Below the pieces are notes generated by a model. It saw nothing but the letters and a program-made list of their open reading frames with translations. It was not told the origin of the DNA and did no database searches. From NCBI GenBank assembly GCA_043228905.1, contig JBHGNT010000099.1, positions 1 through 64,000 of the forward strand: 64,000 bases of DNA, read 5' to 3'. The translations under genes were made by a program, and so were the position numbers. This DNA is from Azolla caroliniana. Lineage: Eukaryota > Polypodiophyta. Positions within the stretch are counted from its first letter, which is position 1, and every line of letters starts with the position of its first letter. This document shows positions 11,263 through 22,234 of this stretch, piece by piece.

Positions 11263-11514
11263 CATATACTTGCATGATACGGTTGGGTTGACTCTGGAGA
11301 ACAGCTACCCACTAGGTAGTAGTACAACACTGGTACTGCATGGGTTGTACTAATGTGTTAAGTCAACTGGTATTTGCAAAGGGCCTCTCATGTCCCCATA
11401 AAGACAATGCTAAGGACGAAAAATAGATTCAACAAAATATGTATATAAATTCGTTCGTGTGCTGGGCGCTGCCCGGGTCTACCCTTGCACACTTCCCGTC
11501 CCTTCGTGTAAATT

Positions 11515-12725
11515 ACATAATCACAAGAATTGCACCATATTTGTTGGGTATGGAAAATCTCATGGCTACAAGGGTTATCAATTTTACATTGACCTAAATG
11601 TCAAACGATATTTATTTAGTCAATCACCGATGTGCGATGAAGATAGCCTAATATCTCATACATGAAAAGACACAAGCTACAACTACCATACCAAACCCCT
11701 CAAACATCAAATCCAACAAACAATATCATCAACTAGTACTTTTAAATAGGCTCCGCTAGCTTCCTAAAAAATCAAAGTCATAATTGACAACATGCTCATC
11801 GAACATCTTCAATGAATATTCACATCACTAGACGCTCAACCACATATTTCCCCTTTAAGTAATGACTCATCTCTAATAAACAAATAATCATTACAAGGAG
11901 AGCCATATGCTCCAATTACAAATAATAGTAATCTTACCCAAACTAGAAAGATATCTAATCATGATCTAAATATTCATTACGACAAGGGAAAGGAAGTTCT
12001 TAGGAGATCATCAATAAGCCTGGATTGCACTTGAAAAACATGTTGTATTGTACTTAGCCATGCTTTGGTAGATATGTATGCAAAATGTGGTGCAATAATG
12101 AATGTCTATGGCAACCTAAGAGCAGTTGAGAAAAAGTAAAAATCCATGATCAAGTTAAGAATATTTGGAAGTGTCCATCATTGTATCATTTAAATCACTT
12201 TAGACATAATATACACCATTGTTGGAATAAAAAACATTCATAATATACACCTAACTCACCTTGATTATTCATGTTTCCATTCTCGCAAAAGCTCCTTTAT
12301 CCCATTAAGAAGATCGTCACGAGTCTATGGAATAGACCATGACATCAGTAACAAAGGATACCAAAATAATCAAATTACTAGGGTGTACAAATGCCTCTTA
12401 TCCCGTCTAATGGAGAATGCATGGAACATACCAATAATTTTCACATTTTAGCACTAAGAAATTAGATGATCTTTAGTTCACTTTCTTTGCAATTAGCTCC
12501 CGCTCACTTATATCAAACATTCTTGACGATTCAGTCATTATCAATGAGGCAAAACAATGTAGAAAGGAAAGCCATTACGGAAAAAGAACTTGAAACTCTC
12601 TCTTTGTCAACAAAAATGGATTCTAGTACCACTCCTTATAGGCCACTTGCCTATCTCATGCAAAGAAAAAATTATGTAACTCTAATGGTACAATAGTATG
12701 CCATCAAGCTCGGCTAATGGCTTTA
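11515..12725 (+). pseudogene. Copia pol fragment in palindrome arm 1
   Basis: The left end encodes the C-terminal integrase-type segment TIFVGYGKSHGYKGYQF. It is followed by a decayed linker and then the start of reverse transcriptase (about 12550-12720, ending in a truncated segment equivalent to the RLMA part in arm 2). Stops are frequent. It matches 22640-23890 of arm 2 in reverse complement. At 12725 the match ends abruptly. The fragment contains a PPR-derived segment at 11985-12130. Confidence 0.7.
11985..12130 (+). pseudogene. PPR gene fragment captured inside the Copia remnant
   Basis: One frame reads HALVDMYAKCGAI (12056-12094), the signature of a PLS-class pentatricopeptide repeat protein. 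The preceding stretch is the decayed equivalent of the KEVHEEII helix that is clearer in arm 2. PPR proteins bind organellar RNA; nothing here could encode one. About 50 codons, with frameshifts. Confidence 0.6.
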
Positions 12726-13479
12726 GATTATTAAACACCCTTAATACTTAAATGTTCTTATGTCACTTTAAGATCTTAAGGGTTTTAGATTAATTAAACC
12801 AATTGGATAGATTAAAGAACTTATACTCAAACGAAAAGTTTTTATACTTCAAAACAATATGTCACTTACAAATACAAACAATTATACAAATCACTCTATT
12901 AGGAGGTCTGGAACAAGTTGTTGTCGAAGATCAGCTGGTTGTTGTGTCATATCCGCTTGTTCTGTTTGCTGAGCTCAATCTTGTATTAGTTCAGACTATG
13001 GTACATCCACGAGGTCGACAAGGTCCCCTCCATCTTCATCTATAGGTTCCATCGGTTCTCTAGAGGTCAACTAAAACATCTCAATTTCATTGATATGCCC
13101 ATATACCTTGGATCCTCATTTTAATAAAATTAACTTGTGAGGGGTCTTTCTCCAAGGTGACATAGTTCCGGAACAATTTCAGAAAACATGCGGTCGTTGT
13201 TCCTGAATAAACAATCGTAAATGCGTAAGTAAGAAAACAAAGTCGAGAAAATCAATTTTATATGAAGATAAATTGATCATACTTATAAGAATAGCTGTTC
13301 TAGAGAATAAGTTGAGCACCCAATCATCAGAGTTGGAGAGCAACTCGATCAATTGCTTTATCAAACATTGGGGCTTTTGGTACGGGTTAACTAGACACTT
13401 GTCACCAGAAACATGGCGTAACTTCTTCGTCATAGCTAGGCGCATGATATAATTTACGATGTTTCGTATTGAACACCAA
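12726..13479. other. Non-coding stretch inside the palindrome loop
   Basis: No recognisable gene is present. The words TTAAGGGTTTTAGATTA at about 12777 recur in reverse complement at about 20920-20945. This hints that the inverted homology may once have reached further into the loop. Confidence 0.4.
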
Positions 13480-14121
13480 CGGGCATGAGCGACCATGTGC
13501 AGTCCTCGCCTAGGACTGGATCACGAATACCAACGGGCATGAGTGACCATGTGTGGTCCTCACCGGGAATTGGAACATGAATAGCAGCAGGCATGAGCGA
13601 CCATATCAATCCTCGCCTCGATCTCGAACACAAACAATAGTTGGAGTGAGCGACAATGTACGATCCTCATCGGAGATTGGAACACAAATACCAATGGGTG
13701 TAAGTGAGCATATGCGGTCCTCACAAGGAACACGAAAACCAATGGGAATGAGAGACCATGTCGGTCCTCACGGAGAGATGGAACACGAACACCAACGGGT
13801 GTGAGCGACCACGCGCCCCTCACCGAGAACTAGAACACAAACGGATGTGAGAGACCATGTGGCCCTCACCGAGAACTAAACACGAACAGGCGTAAGCAAC
13901 CATGCGGCCCTCACCAAGAGTTGGATCACGAACGGATGTGAGCGACCATGTGTGGCCCTCATCGGGAACTGGAACGTGAGCGACCATGTGCGGTCCTCAT
14001 CGAAAACATGAACGAGCGTGAGCGACCATGCGGCCCTCATTGAGAACTGGAACATGAATGGACGTGGGCGACCATGCGGCCCTCACTGAGAACTGAACAC
14101 GAACGAACGTGAGCGACCACT
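13480..14121. repeat. Minisatellite, about 14 diverged units of 38-53 bp
   Basis: The word GAGCGACCATG (with variants) recurs at about 13488, 13541, 13594, 13648, 13701, 13751, 13803, 13849, 13892, 13940, 13978, 14019, 14066 and 14112. It alternates with GGTCCTCACCGAGAACTGGA-like and AACACGAAC words. Spacing is 53 bases in the first five units, then 38-52. The array abuts the integrase fragment. Reading frames within it are incidental. Confidence 0.85.
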
Positions 14122-14700
14122 AAACCCCTCCAACTGGTGCACACAGATATATGTGGTCCTTTGTCTACCCCATCCCTATCTGGAAATGTATATTTCCTAA
14201 CATTTATCGATGACTTTACTCGTTTCACGATGGTCACATTTCTCAAGACAAAATGTAGTGATCAAGTCCTTGAGAAATTCAAAGCCTATCATAAACTTGC
14301 AACAAATCAACAAGATTTACCCCTTAAAGTACTCCAATCAGATAATGGTGGAGAATTCAAGTCCCAAAACTTCCAAACTTATTGCCAAAACCATGGGATT
14401 CAACAATGGTTTACCATCCCATATACACCCCAACACAATTCAAGGGCTGAACGACGAAACCAGTTGTATATGGCTGCCACTCGTTGCATGCTCGCCGTTG
14501 CAAACCTTCCCCGAACATATTGGGAAGAGGTTGTTTCAACCGCTTGTTACATATTCAATAGAACATATAGTCAATCCACTAGGACAACTCCATTTTCCTT
14601 ATGGTTTGGAAAAAATCCTAATTATGAAAATCTAATAATCTTTGCATGTCCATCATATGCACTCGTACCCTTAGAAACTTGATCAAAATTAGATAATCAC
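14118..14700 (+). pseudogene. Copia integrase core fragment
   Basis: One open frame (14137-14682) holds the integrase core: HTDICGP with the first catalytic Asp, FIDDFTRF, VLQSDNGGEF with the second Asp, and the SRAERRN segment with the Glu. It then runs through YWEEVVSTACYIFNR to a stop after LVPLET. It lacks gag, protease and reverse transcriptase. It ends at TTAGATAATCAC, the same place in the protein at which the arm-1 Copia fragment (11515) begins. A polypurine tract and LTR follow directly. Confidence 0.8.
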
Positions 14701-14728
14701 GCCGCTAAAACCATCTAAAATTTTGCTT

Positions 14729-14737
14729 AGGGGGGAG
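14729..14737 (+). other. Polypurine tract
   Basis: AGGGGGGAG lies immediately 5' of the LTR start TGAAG. This is the position where plus-strand DNA synthesis is primed at the 3' end of an LTR element. Confidence 0.75.
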
Positions 14738-14917
14738 TGAAGAAAATAATAAGCAAAATAAAGTAAAATAAATTATTATGTAGTTCTTATTTAGTTCCTA
14801 TGAAATCGGTTTCCTTCATGAGAAGGAAACCGTATGTCTATTTGTGGTGGCCTTATAAAGCCACCACCACCAACGTTTGTATGAATGGCATTATACTAAT
14901 AATAAAGTTTCTTTCTG

Positions 14918-14966
<49 letters not shown>

Positions 14967-14996
14967 TTCTATCTCTCTTTCTCTTTCATTTCTACA
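14738..14996 (+). mobile_element. LTR serving two Copia elements (259 bp)
   Basis: It starts TGAAG and ends CTACA, with TG...CA ends. It contains a TATA-like CCTTATAAAGCC and a long CT tract. Upstream is a polypurine tract, as for a 3' LTR. Downstream is the primer binding site TGGTATCAGAGC (14997-15008), as for a 5' LTR. It therefore closes the fragment at 14118 and opens the element at 15176. Confidence 0.8.
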
Positions 14997-15175
14997 TGGT
15001 ATCAGAGCCTATGCCTATGCCTTTCTAAATTACAAAATACATGCCCTTATCATAAGTTAAGTTTCATGCCCATACAAAAAAAAAAAAAACTATATATTCA
15101 TAGTGTCCAAGATCGTCAAATAACGAACGACAATTTGTGTTTGCCGTGCGCTGATCCGGACAGCCCTCTGCAATA

Positions 15176-18100
15176 ATGGCACAATCTATGTCGTCGTCGC
15201 AACTCAACATGCGAAAGTTCACGATCGAGAAATTGTCGGACACAAATTACCGAATTTGGAAGGCAAGATTAGAATTACTTTTTAAATATAATAAAGTATG
15301 GGACATAATTTCAGGATCGTCGACAAAACCCGAAAAAGGCGAAGAGCTTGAAGAATTTGAAGAAAAAGACTTGTGTGCAAGAATGGAAATTCTAATGCAC
15401 GTAAGTGATGGCACCGGAGAAACATTACGAAAAATGGAGACCGCTCAAGAAATGTGGAAGCACTTACAAACTATCTACGAACCAAAGAATGACGCCCAAC
15501 AAGCACATACACTCCAAGCTCTTGTTAATTACAAGATGATTGACGAACAACCGGTTGGTGATTTTCTATTAATGTGGCAAAAGAAATTAGATGATGTGTT
15601 AACTTCTGGATTGGAAATCCATGATAAATTACAAAAGATTCTCCTTCTTGGTGCTCTTCCTCACTCGTGGTCCACTTTCCGAACCACCCAAAACTCTATA
15701 AATTGCCCAACGCTAATTGATCTTCTTGCAAACATTAGACAGGACGAAACAATGCGTTCACAAAGGTCTTCAAATTCAACTCCAAGTATGGCAATGGTAG
15801 CATATAAGAACAAAAGGTTCACCCAAAGAGGAGAAAGCTCGAAGCCGTGGATAAAGAAAGATCAAAACACTAAACAAGGAGAAATGTGGTTCAACAATAC
15901 CTATTGTAAAATATGCAAACGTACAAATCATGCAACCAAAGATTGTCGCGCAAAGTCAAATTTCAAGAGTTATCAACCATGGAAGCGTGTACAAGCCCAT
16001 CTTGTTGAAGAAGAGATGGATGATGAAAAAGCCATGGGAGGTGGACATCGAAATGGTGACACGTATGACGATGTTCTACAAGCGTTCATTGCCGAATCAC
16101 TTTCCGCCACGATTCCAAATCCAAGTAATGCAAATGACATGTGGTATCTAGACACTGGTGCTACTAACCACTTAACTAATAGAAAAGATTGGTTAAGTAA
16201 TTATAAGGAAGTTGAACCTCCTATCATTGTAAGATTTGGAAATAATGGGACTAAACAAGCTATTGGCAAGGGTAATATTACTTTTGAAGTCACAGGAGGA
16301 AGACATTTCACAATCAATGAAGTTCTCTATGTCCCGGGCATCACCAAACATTTGCTATCGGTTAGCCAAGCAACGGCAAATGGTACAATAATTGAATTTC
16401 ATCCTAACCATGCTATTATTAAACATAAAGCCTCAAATGGAGAACTTATTAGAACATGTTGTAAACGAGAAGGAGGCTTATATCCCATAAAATGTATTCC
16501 TACATCTCTTATTTTAGAAGCACATCATACTACCCCAATACAATCCTCCATATCTTTAACCAATCTTCATTCTCCTTCTTCTCTTTGGCATTTTCGTCTA
16601 GGTCATATGCATTTCAATGCTCTAAAAACACTACAATGTAATAATCTAGTCCATGGTTTGCCAAAAGAACCTTTCAAGCCTATCTCTTTGTGTGAAAGTT
16701 GTATCTTTGGGAAAATGCCCCAACAACCCTTCCCAAAGCATAGATCTAGAGCCACTAACCCTCTTGCATTAGTACATAGTGATCTATGTGGTCCTTTTCC
16801 AACCCCTTCTCTTAGTGGAGCCAAATATTTCATTAGCTTTATCGATGACTTTAGTCGATTTACAATCTTGCATTTTCTCAAGTACAAGAGTCAAGCTTAT
16901 CAAGCATTCAAAGAATACAAGGCTCGAGTCGAAGTGCAAACATCATCAAAGATTAAAAGTCTTCAAACCGATGGTGGTGGTGAGTATGTGTCTCATGAGT
17001 TTCAAAGTTTATATCAAAATGAAGGCATACATCATAGAATATCAACACCACACACACCACAACAAAATTGTGTATCCGAAAGGAAGAATAGATCACTTCT
17101 CAATATGGCTCGAAGTATGTTACAATTTGCTCACTTATCGCCTCAATTTTGGGAGGAAGCGGTTGGCACCGCTTGCTATATTCAAAATCGAGGATTTCAT
17201 AGGTCTTTGGGGCTCCAAACCCCTTATGAATTATGGCATGGTCACAAACCTAACCTAAGTAATCTTCGTATTTTTGGTTGTGATGCTTATGCTTTTGTGC
17301 CAAATGTTCAAAGAAATAAGCTAGATCCAAGGGCTACAAAATCAATCTTCATCGGATATGGAGAAGCTTCGGGATACAAGGCGTACAAGCTCTTCGATCC
17401 ACAAAAACAAAGAATATTCTTTAGTCGTAGTGTGATATTCCAAGAAAATGGGCCTTCTACAAAGGTTTCTTCTTCACTATCTTTTAATCTACCTCCCTTA
17501 TTACCTACCCCTAATTACTTACAACCATATTCCTCAACCATCTCTAATACTAATAGCTCTCATATTGAAGGAGCCAACATTGGCTCATCCTCTACTTCCA
17601 CAATTTGTGTTGCTCTTCCATCTATTCACAAGGCCAAGAACAATCCTACTCAACCAACTAATTCTTCTTCTCATCCTCCCTCATTCCAAACTCTAGATGA
17701 TTCTCTTCCTCATACTCCTTTAAATACACACTATTTAACCCCCACTAATAATACAAATAATGTTATCTTCTCCACTCCCTCTCCTAATCCTTCATTCCAA
17801 GTGTCATCACCAACTTCTCCACCAAACTCTCCACCTCCAAAGTATAGATCTCTAAGTAGTATTTATGAACAACTTGATCAAATGGAAGCACATTTCGTCG
17901 ACTTGGACCATGAAGCTTATATTCAAGAAGAAGATATTCCAACCCTTGGTGATGACACAAATCTATCGGCCAAAGATGCACTTTCCGGACCGGATTCTAT
18001 CAAATGGAGAAAGGCTATGGAAGAAGAAATGAAGGCTTTACTTAAAAATGGTACGTGGACCCTCGTTGAGCCTCCAAAGGATCGACAAATAATTGGTTCT

Positions 18101-19093
18101 AAATGGGTCTTACGCATAAAGCGAGATAGTAATGGCAATCCAATTCGCTTCAAGGCTCGTGTAGTTGCTCGAGGATTCTCTCAAGTACGAGGTATTGATT
18201 TTCAAGATACATTTAGTCCAACGCTAAAAATATGTGGTTTTCGAATGCTCGTTTCTCTTGCCGCACAACATGATCTCGAATTGCATCATTTGGATGTACA
18301 AACGGCTTTTCTTCATGGAGATTTAGATGAAGAACTTTATCTACAACAACCACAATTTTTTGAAGATCCAAGTCATCCAACACATGTTTGTCGACTTCGT
18401 AAATCTATTTACGGTCTTAAACAATCTCCACGCATATGGTATCACAAACTACACTCTTTTCTCATAAAAGTTGGATATCATCGTCTAAACAATGAGCCAA
18501 ATATCTATGTTAGAAAAGCCAAATCCAATTTTGTTATCATAGGTGTCTATGTTGATGATTTGCCTTTGATCTCTAACTCTAAATCTTATCTAGCTATTGC
18601 AAAGAAGGAACTTGCATATGTTTTTCCTATTACCGATTTAGGCCCTATGACCCATTTTCTAGGCATCAAAATAACTCAAGATAGAACAAATCATACTATC
18701 TCATTATCACAATCAAATTATGTTAATTCTATCCTCCAAAGATTTGATATGCTCCATAGTAAACCTATTAGTACTCCTCTTACCTCTCCATGTAAACTTT
18801 CAAATGATGATTCTCCTAAAAATGAACGAGAAATTTCCGAAATGAAGGATGTACCCTATAAGCAAATCCTTGGATGTATAAGATATCTAGTAAGTTGCAC
18901 ACGTCCCGATATTTGCTTTGCCGCCAGTTTTCTTTCTCGTTTCATGGCTAATCCAGGACCAAAGCATTGGATCGCGCTCAAAAGATTACTTCGATACTTG
19001 AAGCATAGTCAACATTATGCGTTGACTTACTCCGCTACACAATCCGAGTCAACCACACTTGTGCAAGGATGGACAAACCCATATTCGCCATGA
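15176..19093 (+). CDS. Copia gag-pol polyprotein, lacking RNase H
   Basis: A single 1305-aa frame encodes a Ty1/Copia polyprotein that would build capsids and make and insert cDNA. In order: gag to about residue 240; zinc knuckle CKICKRTNHATKDC (about 244); protease with WYLDTGA (about 326); GAG-pre-integrase LWHFRLGH (about 470); integrase with HSDLCGP, QTDGGGEY and SERKNR catalytic positions (about 534-640); a Ser/Pro-rich linker; reverse transcriptase from about 950 with FLHGDLDEE and YVDD (about 1127). The frame ends in WTNPYSP just where RNase H should start, so RNase H is missing. No polypurine tract or 3' LTR was found in the next 3 kb. The 5' LTR is at 14738-14996. The open frame suggests a recent insertion, but this copy cannot be autonomous. 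Confidence 0.92.
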   Translation: MAQSMSSSQLNMRKFTIEKLSDTNYRIWKARLELLFKYNKVWDIISGSSTKPEKGEELEEFEEKDLCARMEILMHVSDGTGETLRKMETAQEMWKHLQTIYEPKNDAQQAHTLQALVNYKMIDEQPVGDFLLMWQKKLDDVLTSGLEIHDKLQKILLLGALPHSWSTFRTTQNSINCPTLIDLLANIRQDETMRSQRSSNSTPSMAMVAYKNKRFTQRGESSKPWIKKDQNTKQGEMWFNNTYCKICKRTNHATKDCRAKSNFKSYQPWKRVQAHLVEEEMDDEKAMGGGHRNGDTYDDVLQAFIAESLSATIPNPSNANDMWYLDTGATNHLTNRKDWLSNYKEVEPPIIVRFGNNGTKQAIGKGNITFEVTGGRHFTINEVLYVPGITKHLLSVSQATANGTIIEFHPNHAIIKHKASNGELIRTCCKREGGLYPIKCIPTSLILEAHHTTPIQSSISLTNLHSPSSLWHFRLGHMHFNALKTLQCNNLVHGLPKEPFKPISLCESCIFGKMPQQPFPKHRSRATNPLALVHSDLCGPFPTPSLSGAKYFISFIDDFSRFTILHFLKYKSQAYQAFKEYKARVEVQTSSKIKSLQTDGGGEYVSHEFQSLYQNEGIHHRISTPHTPQQNCVSERKNRSLLNMARSMLQFAHLSPQFWEEAVGTACYIQNRGFHRSLGLQTPYELWHGHKPNLSNLRIFGCDAYAFVPNVQRNKLDPRATKSIFIGYGEASGYKAYKLFDPQKQRIFFSRSVIFQENGPSTKVSSSLSFNLPPLLPTPNYLQPYSSTISNTNSSHIEGANIGSSSTSTICVALPSIHKAKNNPTQPTNSSSHPPSFQTLDDSLPHTPLNTHYLTPTNNTNNVIFSTPSPNPSFQVSSPTSPPNSPPPKYRSLSSIYEQLDQMEAHFVDLDHEAYIQEEDIPTLGDDTNLSAKDALSGPDSIKWRKAMEEEMKALLKNGTWTLVEPPKDRQIIGSKWVLRIKRDSNGNPIRFKARVVARGFSQVRGIDFQDTFSPTLKICGFRMLVSLAAQHDLELHHLDVQTAFLHGDLDEELYLQQPQFFEDPSHPTHVCRLRKSIYGLKQSPRIWYHKLHSFLIKVGYHRLNNEPNIYVRKAKSNFVIIGVYVDDLPLISNSKSYLAIAKKELAYVFPITDLGPMTHFLGIKITQDRTNHTISLSQSNYVNSILQRFDMLHSKPISTPLTSPCKLSNDDSPKNEREISEMKDVPYKQILGCIRYLVSCTRPDICFAASFLSRFMANPGPKHWIALKRLLRYLKHSQHYALTYSATQSESTTLVQGWTNPYSP

Positions 19094-21615
19094 TAAATTG
19101 ATGGTTGGACGTCCATGCTACTAGAAAATATTTGATAGAAGATTAACTAGTGATCATTATATGTATGGGAATGAGAAATTAGAAATGAGATGCAACTGAA
19201 TATGAAACATAACGAATCTATTTTTTGACAATTATAAATAGTGCTTTAAAAAAAGTTTAGTTATTCCTTGGAATCAATGTCTATTAAACGTGCCCGTTGC
19301 ATTTCGACTTATAGGTTGCATATGGTTAACACACACTTAGCACATGGGCATTAATTTAATAATGAGAACTTCCAACTCTACATTGAATTATATGTTCACA
19401 AAAAATATCATTTTGAAAGGTACTAGACCTCATCCTATAATTTTTAAATGGTTTATTAGCGTCTATTTTAAAATTCAAATATTTGTATGAATAATGAAAC
19501 TTTTAGCATCTCTCACTTTTACATCATGAAATAATGCCAATGTCACAAACTCAACAATATTTGTGTTCTCTACATCATATTATTGATTGCTCGAGGACCA
19601 TGTATGGAACATTCAAATGGAAATATGTCTTTTTCTAACTACATCTTATATTATTTGCTTACTAAGGGGTGAGATTGAAAGCCCATAGCTAGTCAACACA
19701 TGTATGTTTTGTATGTAGGCACACTTTTGTGCGCCCATAACTATCTTCATGAGTATCGACTCCCAACTTTTATCAAGGTTGAGCATGATATGTGTGATCC
19801 AAGCACACACAATACAAAGATTCATATTATTAATATATATGGCCATATTAATGTTGAGATCTATAATCTCCAACTTAAAACATGTGACTAGTATATGTCA
19901 TGTACCTTGATCTTACACTTGAACTGTGAAGAACTTTAATTAAATTGCAAAACCATGATCTTAAACAAAACAAAAAGGGAAAATCATTTTTATGGCGTGG
20001 CCTCTTGATAAATTTATCTTTTCCTTAGCAATAGAAAGCAAAAAGAGTCAGAGTTTAACTCAAATGAAGTGAAAAAATTCATTTGTAGGTAGAGGAGATG
20101 GGGAATGTAATGCCCTTACGTGGGGTGGGGCATGATAATAATGAGAAAAATAGCATAGATCAGCAATATATTGATGCTCACTTATAAGTTATAAGTTATG
20201 AGATGGTGAAGTATGCCTACACCCTTGGATCTACATCTTCTCTCCTCTTTTCCATCTAGTAGTGCTTCTCATCATTCTCTTTCTAATTTCTTCTCTTAGC
20301 AATGTGGAACTATTTAAATACTATCCAAATACATCCCCTTTTTCATGGTTAAGGAGAAGACCCATTGATCTTGAAGGCTACACTTAGGTTTTTCTTTTTT
20401 CTTATATGATAATAATGTTGCAATACAAATAAAATTCTTTACAATTCTAGTTTGCAGATTTCATGGTGTGTAACATTATATACTAAGTCTAACTCACTTA
20501 TATAAGTTGGGAATATACCCTTATATGCCAATAAAATGAATCTTTATATTGTGTGTGTGTGTGTGTGTGTTTGTTTCGATGACATACAGTCTTGACAATT
20601 AGAAATCAATACTAATTAAGATAGTGGTAGGGTCAAAAACATGTGTATACACAAAGACATACACACGCCACCGAGCCCATTATCTCAAATAGCCTTAGTT
20701 ATTCTGATGTGGAGCCATATGCACTCCTTGTGCAATCAATATGATGGACCAACATGAATGTAATAAGAAGCCCTAGATAGACTTACTAGCATGTGGGCCA
20801 TAATTGTTGTTTCTGCAAGTATTATTCAATGGGTCCATTGCCCGATATCCAATAGGAAACACAAATATATTGTTTGAGTTTGTAGTGGTGTATAGAAAAG
20901 ATTATTACGATTGTTTAATAATCTAAAACCCTTAAGATGTTAATAACATTATTTTAAGAACATTGAATGAGCTTTTTATTTTGAAACGTGGATGTTGCTT
21001 TTCTAACATACATGCTAACTAGCTTTTGTTGAGTGTAGAGTTTGAAGTTTTCATTATTAAATTGATGCTTCTACGCTAAGTGGTGTCTGAAGCAGTTGGG
21101 CCTACAACGGTACCTGTAGATTTCATATACGTACCATACGTGCATTTTGCATTCGAGAATGGTAAACACCCTCGAAGTATGGTAAATACTAAATACCATA
21201 CTTTTGTATTCATTATTATTATAATTTATAAGGTAAAAAATGTAATAAAAAAAACATAAGAATGTTTTGATAACATGCGCATTCGTTTGCTTTTGTATGA
21301 AAAAGAATGTTTGCCAATGCATTCGAGTATATTACGTACTATGGATTTATGAGAAAGAATAACTTTAATTACTGTTGTCTAGCACCACTAACCATTGTTA
21401 TACAAATAGATTCCTTTGATTTGATACATTTGCGTCTCATTCTAAATCTATGATATCTCTAATTAATTCATGCATCAAATAGTTTCTAGCAAACATGAAC
21501 ATTGAACCATCATGCCATTATGTCAACACATGATAGTGTTGAATTGTTGAAAAAATTGCTGCATTGAAAATAACCGTGAGAAAATTTAAATAATATTTAT
21601 ATACATACATATATG

Positions 21616-21654
<39 letters not shown>

Positions 21655-22234
21655 GAAGATACTTTAATCGTAATTGTAATAATGAGTAAACACTTAACAT
21701 GATAGCGTTTCTTAAAGATGGTTACAAAGTTACAACACACCATGTATTATTATTCTTTACACCTCTCCTTGAGAATAAATATACGCATAACCTCCATTAC
21801 TGTGTCCAAACACCTCAAGTGTGTGTACTACGAAAAGCGTTATGCATTGAATAACAAACTATTGTTGATGTGGAGCAGCAAGGGGAATGGTTGTACAACC
21901 TCGGGCAATCCTTGAAGACCAAATTAATGGAATGTTGAAATGAGGAGAGCCAACTCATTGGCGAACTCTCACAATTCTTGGAATTCTCGAGATGCTCAAG
22001 AGATGACAACCACTCCATGTGAAGGTGGTTTCTCTATGAAGGTGAAAAGTTTCACAATTAGGGATGAACACCATCTAGACCATGGTGGACGAATCATCTA
22101 ACGTGTGATGCACATTGAATGGTTTCTTTGAGTGAATAGTCAAAGTTCGTAGACTATGATTACGAGTAATTTGCATCACTAGAAAATAAGCTAGAGGGCC
22201 TAAATTTATAATTGATAATGTTTTAGGAAGCTCT
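19094..22234. other. AT-rich non-coding loop sequence
   Basis: No gene is supported. It contains a (GT)n run at 20551-20571 and a (TA)n run at about 21607-21650. The block at about 20915-20945 matches 12770-12800 in reverse complement. The missing 3' end of the 15176 Copia is not present here. Confidence 0.5.

Larger units (their letters stand above)
6545..12725 (-). repeat. Palindrome arm 1 (inverted duplicate of about 22640-30505)
   Basis: Reverse complement of this arm aligns end to end with arm 2. The core (about 6600-11370) contains the whole FRO gene and promoter and is nearly identical, with introns as conserved as exons. The inner part (11515-12725) is a Copia fragment only about 93-94 percent identical in the stretch I counted. 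Arm 1 lacks about 1.6 kb present in arm 2 (roughly 23890-25490). Near 11370 arm 2 also has about 40 extra bases. The outer end at about 6545 faces the Copia-A LTR start at 30506 in arm 2. Confidence 0.9.

Noticed and set aside
13480-14121. CRISPR-like regular repeats
   Set aside because: The units and spacers are both repetitive and drift in length, there is no cas context, and the DNA is plant nuclear.
20551-20571. (GT)n as Z-DNA or regulatory element
   Set aside because: A short simple repeat with no gene nearby.
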